In this document: piece after piece, positions 9,944 through 17,525 of the stretch
How positions within the stretch are numbered: position 1 is the stretch's first letter
Layout of the letters: each line of letters starts with the position of its first letter
From: Lactovum miscens
Lineage (GTDB): Bacteria > Bacillota > Bacilli > Lactobacillales > Streptococcaceae
Direction: 5' to 3'
NCBI RefSeq assembly: GCF_014202895.1
Contig: NZ_JACHHV010000005.1
Span: 26,000 to 89,999 of the forward strand
Length of the DNA stretch: 64,000 bases
Position numbers and translations under genes: made by a program
Notes under the pieces: generated by a model
What the model was told of the DNA's origin: nothing
Databases searched by the model: none
What the model saw: the letters and a program-made list of their open reading frames with translations, nothing else

Positions 9944-10330
9944 TGGCAAATTGTAAAATTAGTTTAGCCACCTGAAGAAAGAAAAAAACACCTGAATCTC
10001 TTATGCTTGAGTTTGAAAGAACAAAAAGTAGAAAAGGTTCAGTTCAAATCACTCACTTCGGATAATGGTCGTGAATTTTCCAGTTTACATGAAGCGGTGT
10101 CTTGTCCGGTTTACTATTGTCCTACTTATTTACGCAAGCTTTGAGCGTGGAAGTAATGAGAATCATAACCGCATGATTCGACGCTTCTTACCCAAAGGAA
10201 CAAAGCAAACAACAGCTGAAGCTGTTTTGAAAATTGAGACCTGGATGAATCGTTATCCAAGAAAAATGTTCAAGTATCAGACACCATTTCAGATGTTTAA
10301 GGGTGGCTAAATTAAATTTGCAATTTGCCA
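9944..10330 (+). mobile_element. internally deleted IS30-family element
   Basis: Terminal inverted repeats of about 28 bp frame this 387-bp remnant: TGGCAAATTGTAAAATTAG at the left and, on the opposite strand, TGGCAAATTGCAAATTTAAT at the right, both running into TAGCCACC. Inside are a degraded 5' end and the last third of an IS30-type DDE transposase (SDNGREF, then SFERGSNENHN with the catalytic glutamate, frameshifted). A full element would be about 1 kb, so the middle is deleted. Related scraps lie at 59085, 62071 and 63905. Confidence 0.8.
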
Positions 10331-11400
10331 AACTGATTTGAAAATAACCTCACGAGTTTTATATCATCTCTTTCATAAAACCCAGCAGTAGTATTTGGCG
10401 GAACATGTAAAGCATACTTTGTTAATTTAATAAATGGTAAATTGAGTTTTTCTTTTAATATATCAAATTGGAATTCATATAACGAATCTTCTCCTTTAGA
10501 ATTTACAAACTGCTTAAATGAATTGTCTAACAGTTCTCTTTTACTAATTTTATTACGCCTAACAACATTTTTTCTCAAATAGCTTTCAGTAACTTTTTTA
10601 CTGAAATAAATATTTGAACTCGAATTTAGATAAAAATATTTATTCATTTTATCTATGATCTTATCATTTTTAATATAATATTCTTTGTTCTTACTGCCTA
10701 TATCGTACACTCTTGAATCATATAAAAATAAACATAACCTTGGAGAAAGAGGGAAATATATTTCTAATCCTAAACAACCAAATCCGAGTCCACTAGACTT
10801 TCCATTTAGTCCTTTAGCTAATATATTATCTTTAATAATAGGACTATCTGTTGTAATAAACTCTCTATTCCTTGAATTATTATTAATAAGACAAAGTTCT
10901 AAATCAAATAGGCATTTTTGAAGGGTTGAAGCTGTTGATAGAAGAATAAGACTATTTTCTTTTTCATCATAGTCTATAATCTTTTTGACTTCATCAGAAA
11001 TTTTAGTTAAATCCCCCTTAACCCCATCTATTACTGCATTTTTAAAGCGTCTTTGTTGTTCAGTTGCTATCTCATTCATTTTTAACGTTCTTAAATCACT
11101 AATAACGATAAAATAAATTAACTGAAGATACTCCTTACTCCCTTTTAACGGAAGTTTCTTTGAACGGATTATTTCTTTTATTATCTCACCTGATTTTGTC
11201 TCAATTTTTCCAAGCTCTTCTTCCACTTCATTAGTTTTTCCATATAGATTTTGTGCTTGACCCATTGTCCGTATTGAAGCATCTTCAATATATACATCTT
11301 CTTCAACAGCGAAAGTACCAATACTTTTACTACTGCTTGAAAAGTTTCTTAAATAGAATTTAGGAACATAATGATGTCTATTTCTTTTTATCTCACTCAT
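10312..11400 (-). CDS. DUF4238 domain protein, putative defence-associated
   Basis: The N-terminal block NRHHYVPKFYLRNFSS is the signature of the DUF4238 family. The rest includes a conserved ITTDSPIIKDN stretch and IYFPLSPRLCLFLYDS, also typical. The function of the family is not established; members are often found in defence islands. I start at ATG 11400 (MSEIKRNR), because the upstream part of the open frame matches the decayed tail of a restriction-modification methylase, and the ATG overlaps the stop of that tail (ATGA). The C-terminus runs 19 bases into the inverted repeat of the IS30 remnant, so the original end may have been changed. Confidence 0.7.
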   Translation of the reverse strand: MSEIKRNRHHYVPKFYLRNFSSSSKSIGTFAVEEDVYIEDASIRTMGQAQNLYGKTNEVEEELGKIETKSGEIIKEIIRSKKLPLKGSKEYLQLIYFIVISDLRTLKMNEIATEQQRRFKNAVIDGVKGDLTKISDEVKKIIDYDEKENSLILLSTASTLQKCLFDLELCLINNNSRNREFITTDSPIIKDNILAKGLNGKSSGLGFGCLGLEIYFPLSPRLCLFLYDSRVYDIGSKNKEYYIKNDKIIDKMNKYFYLNSSSNIYFSKKVTESYLRKNVVRRNKISKRELLDNSFKQFVNSKGEDSLYEFQFDILKEKLNLPFIKLTKYALHVPPNTTAGFYERDDIKLVRLFSNQFGKLQI

Positions 11401-11490
11401 TTTCCATCCACAATCCGAATTTATTCTTCCGTCAGTCATACAACTCATAAAATAGTGCATCTATCTGCTTGTCAGTTGCATTTTTTACTA
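11397..11490 (-). pseudogene. decayed C-terminal tail of a restriction-modification methylase
   Basis: Translated with one frameshift and one stop, the minus strand gives ATDKQIDALFYELYD, then LTEE and IRIVDGK. This is the common C-terminal tail of Eco57I-like and related adenine-specific methyltransferases (IDxLVYELYGLTEEEIxIVE). Only the tail remains. The same tail, in a separate copy about 75 percent identical by eye, precedes the HEPN gene at 12908-12996. Confidence 0.65.
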
Positions 11491-11734
11491 ATCAAAGTAG
11501 GACTCCCATTCATCTTGCTGTTTGAGCACAACAAGTCTAATTCCGTTATTTTCTTGTCCACTACTATCCTTGCAGTTGAGCCATTCTTAATTTTTTGAGA
11601 TTGATAAGTATGGATGAAAATCGATAGTTTTGAATCAAGTTTACACTAGATAACATAGTAGAAAATGAATACACTGAATCATCATGAATTTGCTATTTTT
11701 TCTTTGGGGCTGTTACAACAGTAAAACGCTTTTC

Positions 11735-12907
11735 TTATTCCAAATCATCAATATCTTCATCATCTGAGTAATCAAAATTATTTGTCCCAATTTGGGAAAT
11801 CTTATTTAAGCTCTCTAAAAATACTGGATTGAACATTCCAGTTAGAGTATTAGCACGTGAGATCACTATATTTCCTACATTTGCTGAGACAATACTCAAT
11901 GCATTTTGTACAGCTTGAGCATAAGTTTGAGCAAAAGCTTGAGCAAAAGTTTGCAGTAATGCAAATGAGTTTCCGAATGATGGTAATTCCGTCTTATGAA
12001 TCATCGAAGTGCTTAAGCTTTTAATTTCTTCCGTAAAATGTACTAAAAACGTCTTGATAAATTGAAAGTCTTCATTTCTAACCTTTTTATTATGAGCTAC
12101 TTTGTTACGTATTTTTTTTACTTTTTTATATTTTTCGATAAACACTTTTCCTTGAAATTCAGATTTCATATATTTTGAAAAGTATTCATCCCAAGCAGAA
12201 AACCTCCGCACCCTCCCGTCAAAATCTGTAAAGAAATCTAATAAATCGTTTAAAGCATCTGGAGTATCATCCACTCTGATCAATTTTGTTTGAAGCCCAT
12301 CACCTTCGCCTTTTTGCGCAAATATTTTTTTAAATAAAAGTGTTTCTAGTCCAGTCAGGTTAAGTTCTTCAAGTATTGGTTTTCGGTTTGTCTCCCTTAG
12401 TTGTTTTGGTAAAAAAGCGCGTTCTTCCCATTCTCTTCCTAACTCTTTAAAAAAAACTACTTGAATTAATCGTCTCAATTCATTTTCGAAATCATTGAAT
12501 AAAGGATACATTTTTTCGGAATAGTATTTTGAAAGTTTTCTATCCAAGAAAAGGCACTTTCCTCGATTTTTTTGGACTATTATCTCAAATTCTTTAATGA
12601 AATCATCATAAAAACTCATGTTTTTCCAATGAATGTCTTCTTGAATAGAAAATTCAAATATATGAGCCACATCAAAATCTATAGATTTAAAATCTGTTAA
12701 TCGTAGGCTAAATTCAATATTTTTATTTTCACGTGCCTTATAAAAAACTGTTTGAACCTGTCGACTATTATTGATAGGTTGAATTTTAGAATTTTGAAAC
12801 CAAAGTGCTACACTACTCCGAGAGTTCCTAGTTGGAGAAGGATCTTCCTCAGCCGTATTATTTTTTGTAGGTGGAATAACCATAATTTCAAAAGAAAGTC
12901 TATTCAT
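11735..12907 (-). CDS. HEPN-like protein, putative anti-phage RNase
   Basis: The roughly 390-residue protein has no signal peptide or membrane helix. Its central and C-terminal part contains FENELRRLIQVVFF followed about 150 residues later by KIRNKVAHNKKV, an R-x4-H motif embedded in the sequence typical of HEPN ribonuclease domains, many of which act in abortive infection. The C-terminus is rich in Q, A and F, then acidic (DDEDIDDLE). I choose ATG 12907 because GGAGAG lies five bases upstream; the 19 codons before it belong to a methylase tail. The HEPN call is by motif; the trigger and target are unknown. Confidence 0.6.
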   Translation of the reverse strand: MNRLSFEIMVIPPTKNNTAEEDPSPTRNSRSSVALWFQNSKIQPINNSRQVQTVFYKARENKNIEFSLRLTDFKSIDFDVAHIFEFSIQEDIHWKNMSFYDDFIKEFEIIVQKNRGKCLFLDRKLSKYYSEKMYPLFNDFENELRRLIQVVFFKELGREWEERAFLPKQLRETNRKPILEELNLTGLETLLFKKIFAQKGEGDGLQTKLIRVDDTPDALNDLLDFFTDFDGRVRRFSAWDEYFSKYMKSEFQGKVFIEKYKKVKKIRNKVAHNKKVRNEDFQFIKTFLVHFTEEIKSLSTSMIHKTELPSFGNSFALLQTFAQAFAQTYAQAVQNALSIVSANVGNIVISRANTLTGMFNPVFLESLNKISQIGTNNFDYSDDEDIDDLE

Positions 12908-12996
12908 TTTTCTCTCCATAATCCGAATCTCATCTTCCGTCAATCCATAAATCTCATAAACCAACTGGTCAATCTGCTTATCAGTAGCTATGAGTT
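12908..12996 (-). pseudogene. second decayed methylase tail
   Basis: The minus strand encodes ATDKQIDQLVYEIYGLTED followed by EIRIMERK, the C-terminal tail shared by many type II and type I adenine methyltransferases. It continues in frame into the HEPN gene without a stop. No methyltransferase catalytic region (NPPF/Y) is present upstream; a small membrane protein gene begins instead. It is a relic of a restriction-modification operon. Confidence 0.65.
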
Positions 12997-13006
12997 TACT
13001 GCATCT

Positions 13007-13318
13007 TTAAATGGTTTTCAATTGAGATGACAAAATTCCTGAAATACAGTCTATCATCTGCTGAAACCAGAGAATAATTGCAAATCCAGACAATCCATTT
13101 ATCTGAAATCCTTTTGCCTTAAAATCAAGTAATAACGGTCGTAAAAACTGTGAGAGAACGCCTACTAAAATTGCAAGTTTTACAACACCTAGCAAACCTA
13201 AAGCAATCCGTTTTTTTATTGACTTATTATCAATCTTAACGTAGTATTCCATTATTGGTACTCCTAAAGAGAAAATTGTGTAAAAAACACCCACCCAGAT
13301 AAACCCAGAATTACTCAC
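13007..13318 (-). CDS. small membrane protein
   Basis: The 103-residue product has three likely membrane helices (FIWVGVFYTIFSLGVPIM, IALGLLGVVKLAILVGVLSQF, and GLSGFAIILWFQQMIDCISG). I do not recognise a family. Its 3' end is 11 bases from the methylase tail at 12996, which suggests that it was fused next to it by rearrangement. It may be part of the neighbouring defence-type genes. Confidence 0.5.
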   Translation of the reverse strand: MSNSGFIWVGVFYTIFSLGVPIMEYYVKIDNKSIKKRIALGLLGVVKLAILVGVLSQFLRPLLLDFKAKGFQINGLSGFAIILWFQQMIDCISGILSSQLKTI

Positions 13319-13451
13319 ACCTATACCTCATTCTTAAAAAATCAGTTAAATCTTTTGAGTTTTCTCTTGGTTACTTTATTTTATCCTCAAAAAATTTTTC
13401 CAAATTAATTATACACCTAACCACATTTTTTATCTTTTCTCATTTGACTAC

Positions 13452-13477
13452 AAAAAAACCCTAACTTTCGCTAGGGC
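13452..13477 (-). terminator. terminator after mobA
   Basis: On the minus strand AGCCCTAGCG, AAAG and TTAGGGT form a stem with a G/C core, followed by seven T. It lies about 45 bases downstream of the mobA stop and should end the mobC-mobA transcript. Confidence 0.75.
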
Positions 13478-13519
13478 TAATAATAGAAAACGAGAGTTTC
13501 ATCTTCTTTTTTTTATATT

Positions 13520-15250
13520 TTAAAGTCCCTGTGCAACGTTTTTCTGTTTTGTTTCAGAAGCAGACTTAATTTCATAAAACTTGTTCAACTCGTCAACGGT
13601 TGAATTGAATTTGTCACGCAAAAGCTGACGTGAAGCTCTGGCTGATACCAGCTCTTGCTGAAGTTCCACGAAGGACATTGTGGCGTATTGAGACTTGGTT
13701 TCGTTTTTCTCTTTTTCCTCTTCAGCTTTTTCAAGTATCAAATCCTCGCCATCATCTTCTTGATAATCTTCTGTCACAAAATGCTTTGCGGCTTCATTGA
13801 GTTCAATAATTTTTTCGTCCAATTCGCTTAATTTATCACGAGCTGCCTCAAGTGCAGCATTCAATTGTTGCTCCAGGTTCACCATCTGATTTCCTGTGGT
13901 TACATCATGTTCGGCCAAGAAATTAATGGCATCTACCAGTTGATTAATTGTTGAAATAATAGGTTCTTTCTTAATAGGAATCGTTCCATAATACTTATTC
14001 AACTGCTTGATAAGCGTTTCACCTGTGAGATAACGACCCTGGTTCTTTTCATTCTTACTAATGAAGTAAAAGTACTCCTTCTTTTTGAGATATAAAGTGT
14101 AGTTTCCATTCTCTAACTTATCAACTTTATAGCTGCCAACAAAAACCTGACCTCGATTTTCTACCCCAAAATCAAGATTGATATAGTAGCCTTTTTCATT
14201 AACTTGATTAATTTGCCAGGGCTCTAAAGTAATTTGATAATCAAAATCGTTTCGAACAAAATCTTCAGTCTCTTCATACTGTTTGACAACATCTTCAACA
14301 GAAAATTGGCCCACATTTTCTTCAAACTGTTTTAGAAGACTTTTTAAATTATAAGCTTCAGGATCTTTCTTATTTAGAACACGGCCTCTTGTATTTCTCA
14401 ATTGAGGTTCATCAAGCAGCTTGAAGGTTGACCACTTACCTGAAAAATCAACTTCCAAGTTTAAAGCACTGGCTTTTAATGTAAAATCTTCTAAATTAGA
14501 AGAATGAGTCATCAGAAAATCCAACCGTTGCTTTATTTTGTTTTTGTAAATCTGATCTGCCTGCCATTGAGTGTATCTAAGATGTGAATTTTTAGGAGAT
14601 TTTTCAATTATCTTTGCGCCTGCTTCAGATGCAATTTTATCTGATATTTTCTCAAAAAGTTCTTTTGATTGATCTTTACTCTTTCCAGATTTTGATTTTG
14701 TAATCTTCCACGGCATTGACTTTCCCGTCACAAGATTCGTAGTGTTAATAATGATGTGATTGTGTATGTGATGTTTATCAGTGTGAGTCGCAATGATAAA
14801 TTCATACTCACCACCTGTGAATTCTAAAACAGTTTTACGACCAAGTTCGTGAATTTCTTCAGGAGTTAAATGATCTTCTGGGGAGAAAGATTGGATTAAG
14901 TGACGGGCTAAGACGGCATTGTTTCTTTCCAAGCTGCTCATTTTAAACTCAAGCTTTTTGGTTTTTGGGTTAAAATCTAAATCCGTTCCTTTTGAAATGG
15001 CTGCGAGACGTTTAGTTGCCAAAAATTCAGTAGCGGCATCGTACACGTCTTCGATGTGATAACCTGAAACGAGTTGTTTGCTCATGGTTTTATCATCATT
15101 CGTTACATAAGGAAATAGATTTTCGAAATGGCTCTTCTCCTCTCCTTTTTTCTTTTTTGAAACGGTCACCTTATCCGCATTCTCAACATAATTTTTTGCT
15201 TGGATTAATTTGTTAACATTATGAATCTGAAATTGTTTTGTATAAACCAT
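13520..15250 (-). CDS. mobA: MobA-type conjugative relaxase (MOBP)
   Basis: The 576-residue relaxase should nick oriT and lead the strand into the recipient. Tyrosine 21 in QAKNYVENADKV fits the MOBP catalytic motif (YxxNxxK), and the metal-binding histidine motif HTDKHHIHNH is at residues 156-165 followed by IIINTTN. A QSFSPED stretch before it is also typical. The C-terminal 250 residues are helical and probably bind the coupling protein or DNA. The start lies directly behind the mobC stop with a ribosome site inside mobC (AGGAGGAAG). A nearly identical copy of its last 70 residues survives at 8560. Confidence 0.92.
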   Translation of the reverse strand: MVYTKQFQIHNVNKLIQAKNYVENADKVTVSKKKKGEEKSHFENLFPYVTNDDKTMSKQLVSGYHIEDVYDAATEFLATKRLAAISKGTDLDFNPKTKKLEFKMSSLERNNAVLARHLIQSFSPEDHLTPEEIHELGRKTVLEFTGGEYEFIIATHTDKHHIHNHIIINTTNLVTGKSMPWKITKSKSGKSKDQSKELFEKISDKIASEAGAKIIEKSPKNSHLRYTQWQADQIYKNKIKQRLDFLMTHSSNLEDFTLKASALNLEVDFSGKWSTFKLLDEPQLRNTRGRVLNKKDPEAYNLKSLLKQFEENVGQFSVEDVVKQYEETEDFVRNDFDYQITLEPWQINQVNEKGYYINLDFGVENRGQVFVGSYKVDKLENGNYTLYLKKKEYFYFISKNEKNQGRYLTGETLIKQLNKYYGTIPIKKEPIISTINQLVDAINFLAEHDVTTGNQMVNLEQQLNAALEAARDKLSELDEKIIELNEAAKHFVTEDYQEDDGEDLILEKAEEEKEKNETKSQYATMSFVELQQELVSARASRQLLRDKFNSTVDELNKFYEIKSASETKQKNVAQGL

Positions 15251-15592
15251 TTACTCTGCTTCCTCCTTTAATTTTTCCGTGACCAGGTTTTTAACTTCCT
15301 CTAAAAGATGGATAACTTCCTCTATGTCATCGTCACTGATTTCGTCAAATTGATGTGCAAGCTTTACAATCTGGTTGATGTTATTTCCTATTCTTTTTAC
15401 CTGACCATTCAACCTTTCAAGCTCCGTAAAATCTTTGACAGTGACCTCTCTTTGTATTAAAAGATTCCGTGCAAAATTTTGAAAATTAGCAAAAGGGCTC
15501 TCATCAACTTTACTTTTAATATATTCACTTTCTTCAGCACTCAACCTTATTTTTTTTTGAATTGGACGTTTTCGATTTTCGTTATTCGCCAT
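15251..15592 (-). CDS. mobC: MobC-like relaxosome accessory protein
   Basis: This 113-residue basic protein has the MobC pattern: RPIQKKIRLSAEESEYIKSK (ribbon-helix-helix start), FANFQNFARNLLIQ, and then GQVKRIGNNINQIVKLAH, the conserved R-x-G-N-N-xNQ signature. It binds oriT and helps the relaxase to nick. I choose ATG 15592 (MANNENRK), which has GGAAGG upstream, over a longer frame from 15685. It is directly followed by mobA, and the candidate oriT is 130 bases upstream. Confidence 0.9.
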   Translation of the reverse strand: MANNENRKRPIQKKIRLSAEESEYIKSKVDESPFANFQNFARNLLIQREVTVKDFTELERLNGQVKRIGNNINQIVKLAHQFDEISDDDIEEVIHLLEEVKNLVTEKLKEEAE

Positions 15593-15699
15593 AGAACAAA
15601 CCTTCCTATTTCTCCGAAAAAGGAAGGCAGGGACAACTCGTTGTTTTCCCTGCACCCTTTCAAGATATGTGCCCAAGTCCACCAAATTCTAAATTGAAT

Positions 15700-15745
15700 T
15701 TTTCCTACCTGCAAGCATAGTCACTGGGTACCCAGTGACGTTTTT
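15700..15745. other. candidate oriT region with perfect palindrome
   Basis: The non-coding stretch upstream of mobC holds the perfect 20-bp palindrome GTCACTGGGTACCCAGTGAC at 15720-15739. Origins of transfer of MOBP systems normally lie upstream of mobC and contain an inverted repeat close to nic, so this is the best candidate. The nick site itself cannot be fixed from sequence. Confidence 0.55.
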
Positions 15746-15778
15746 TATAAAATGGCCTCCGTATAAACGGAAGCCATT
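15741..15778 (-). terminator. hairpin, probable terminator of the transfer operon
   Basis: Arms AATGGCCTCCGT (15751-15762) and ACGGAAGCCATT (15767-15778) pair with a single mismatch around ATAA. Read on the minus strand, the stem is followed by TTTTATAAAAAA. It lies 110 bases beyond the last gene of the long transfer operon. It could instead belong to oriT as a second inverted repeat. Confidence 0.5.
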
Positions 15779-15890
15779 ATCTAAATTTTTGGGGGTTCCC
15801 CAATCCCCTTTTCACTTCGTTTAACCTTTCTTGATTTTTTAATTTTGATGCTCAAAATTTTTAAAAATAAAGAAGGAAAAAGATTCATTC

Positions 15891-17159
15891 TTACACATGG
15901 AAACCAGTTTTTAAAGAGAAATTTTGCTTTGAATTCTCTTTACTTTTTGAATTTTCTGCTTGTGCAAGTCGTTCTTCAAACTTATTCAAAGGTTGAATTT
16001 TTGGGGGAGCAACATTGTTGATAAAAACATTATTTTCTTGCAATAATCTTTCAAGATTCTCGTCAAGGACTTTATAGTTATTTACCTCTGTGAGAATATC
16101 TTTAGCGTAATCACTAATTTGTTCAATGCTTCCGTTCGCTTCAGTTGCCTCATAAATTGCTTGTTGCAATCCTTCTTGAGAGCCTAATATTTGTTTCCTC
16201 GTTTCTTCTTTTAGAGATTCATACTGACTGGCTGAAAAAATATCTGGCCATTCTTTAAATTCATGCAAAAATTGTGTATTCAAATCTTGATAGAAAGCTG
16301 TTTCTTCAAGAAGGGCATCAAAATGTTTTTCATCTAGGCCAACACTTTTCAAATCATAATTACTAGAAACTTCTTGTGCCAAATTACCTCGGCCTAATGT
16401 TTCAAGTTCCCCAGGAGAGAGCAGTACTTGTTTAGCTCTTTCAATGTTATCAATTTCTTTCTGGTCTAAACCAAGCTGGATTAATGAGTTGTAACCTTTA
16501 ATATTCTCAAAAGTAAATCCATCTAAATCATTCTCTACTAGGTCTTTTAAACTCCCCAACTTAGGAATGTACTCCATGAATCCAGAAGACAAGCCAGCGT
16601 CACTACAGTAATCAAGCAAAGCTTGGGAAAGAATGCTATAAGTGCCAGGAGTGCCGTCTGCATAGGAAAAAAATAATTCTCCAGGCTCAATATTCTCAAA
16701 ACCATGCCACTCTTCAGTGTTTTCTTTTTGACGCTGAGTAAGCTCTTCAAAACTCTTAATTCTTATACCAGCATCTTCAATAATTTGTGAGAGGTTGGGG
16801 TATTGTGCATCCAGGGCTTTTGGATTATCTTTCAAAAGCCCAGCAAGATCATCAACATTAACATCAATTTTTCTTTCAGGGATTATCTCTTCGAGACCAA
16901 ACTCTAATCTCTTTTCGTTTAGCATTTGAGTAAATTCCTTTTGAAGTTTATTAATGTCAAAGCCTTCTCCATAAATTGCTTCAAGGGTGTCGTATTCATA
17001 ATTTACAGTACCTCCCCCATTTATAAGATAAGAAAGGTCATACTTTCCAGTTCCAATATTACTCCAAAATTCTTGGTCTTGATCTGTGTCAAGATACTCA
17101 TGGAAAAATTCACTGTAAACTTCCATACCAACTTGAGATTCAATTAATATTTTATCCAT
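15891..17159 (-). CDS. 422-residue cytoplasmic protein with FEERL C-terminal motif
   Basis: I do not recognise a catalytic domain. The protein is acidic and soluble, with a stretch of YEYDTLEAIYGEGFDINK near the start and many short helices, like leading-region proteins of conjugative elements. Its C-terminus has NKFEERLAQAENSKSKENSK, the motif found also at the ends of the ArdC fusion, the primase and the DUF3801 protein. It is the last gene of the operon that contains the coupling protein, close to oriT, so it would enter the recipient early or be delivered as protein. That is inference. Confidence 0.65.
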   Translation of the reverse strand: MDKILIESQVGMEVYSEFFHEYLDTDQDQEFWSNIGTGKYDLSYLINGGGTVNYEYDTLEAIYGEGFDINKLQKEFTQMLNEKRLEFGLEEIIPERKIDVNVDDLAGLLKDNPKALDAQYPNLSQIIEDAGIRIKSFEELTQRQKENTEEWHGFENIEPGELFFSYADGTPGTYSILSQALLDYCSDAGLSSGFMEYIPKLGSLKDLVENDLDGFTFENIKGYNSLIQLGLDQKEIDNIERAKQVLLSPGELETLGRGNLAQEVSSNYDLKSVGLDEKHFDALLEETAFYQDLNTQFLHEFKEWPDIFSASQYESLKEETRKQILGSQEGLQQAIYEATEANGSIEQISDYAKDILTEVNNYKVLDENLERLLQENNVFINNVAPPKIQPLNKFEERLAQAENSKSKENSKQNFSLKTGFHV

Positions 17160-17188
17160 TTCTATTCTCCTGGTGTATTTAAAGTCTG

Positions 17189-17461
17189 TTATTCATAAGC
17201 TGTCACAATGTCATGTAACAAACTTTCATAATCTGTGGGGTCCTTGATTCCTCTTAAATATTTTATGGTTTCAAGATAAGGGGTAAGGTCAATGTCCACT
17301 TCTGTATCTTTATATAGATTAATCAAAGCATTGATTCTTGTGATAATCTGGGTTTTGGTGAAATGCTTCCTCTTTTCATGAACGTGTGGCTTTTCACTGG
17401 TAGGGTCTGCAAGTAAAATCTGTGCGACAACAAATTGAAGTTCCTCTTGTTTTAATTCCAT
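17189..17461 (-). CDS. small hypothetical protein, 90 residues
   Basis: This 90-residue protein has no recognised family. It contains a basic centre (HVHEKRKHFTKTQIITRINA) and an acidic C-terminal half (YKDTEVDIDLTPYLETIKYL). It has no membrane segment. It lies between the ArdC fusion and the 422-residue protein with gaps of 29 and 64 bases, so it is almost certainly part of the same transcript. Confidence 0.6.
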   Translation of the reverse strand: MELKQEELQFVVAQILLADPTSEKPHVHEKRKHFTKTQIITRINALINLYKDTEVDIDLTPYLETIKYLRGIKDPTDYESLLHDIVTAYE

Positions 17462-17525
17462 TATTCTTCATCCTTTTCTTCTTGTTTTGTATTAAATGTT
17501 CGGTCTACCCTCCCCATTCGTCGGC

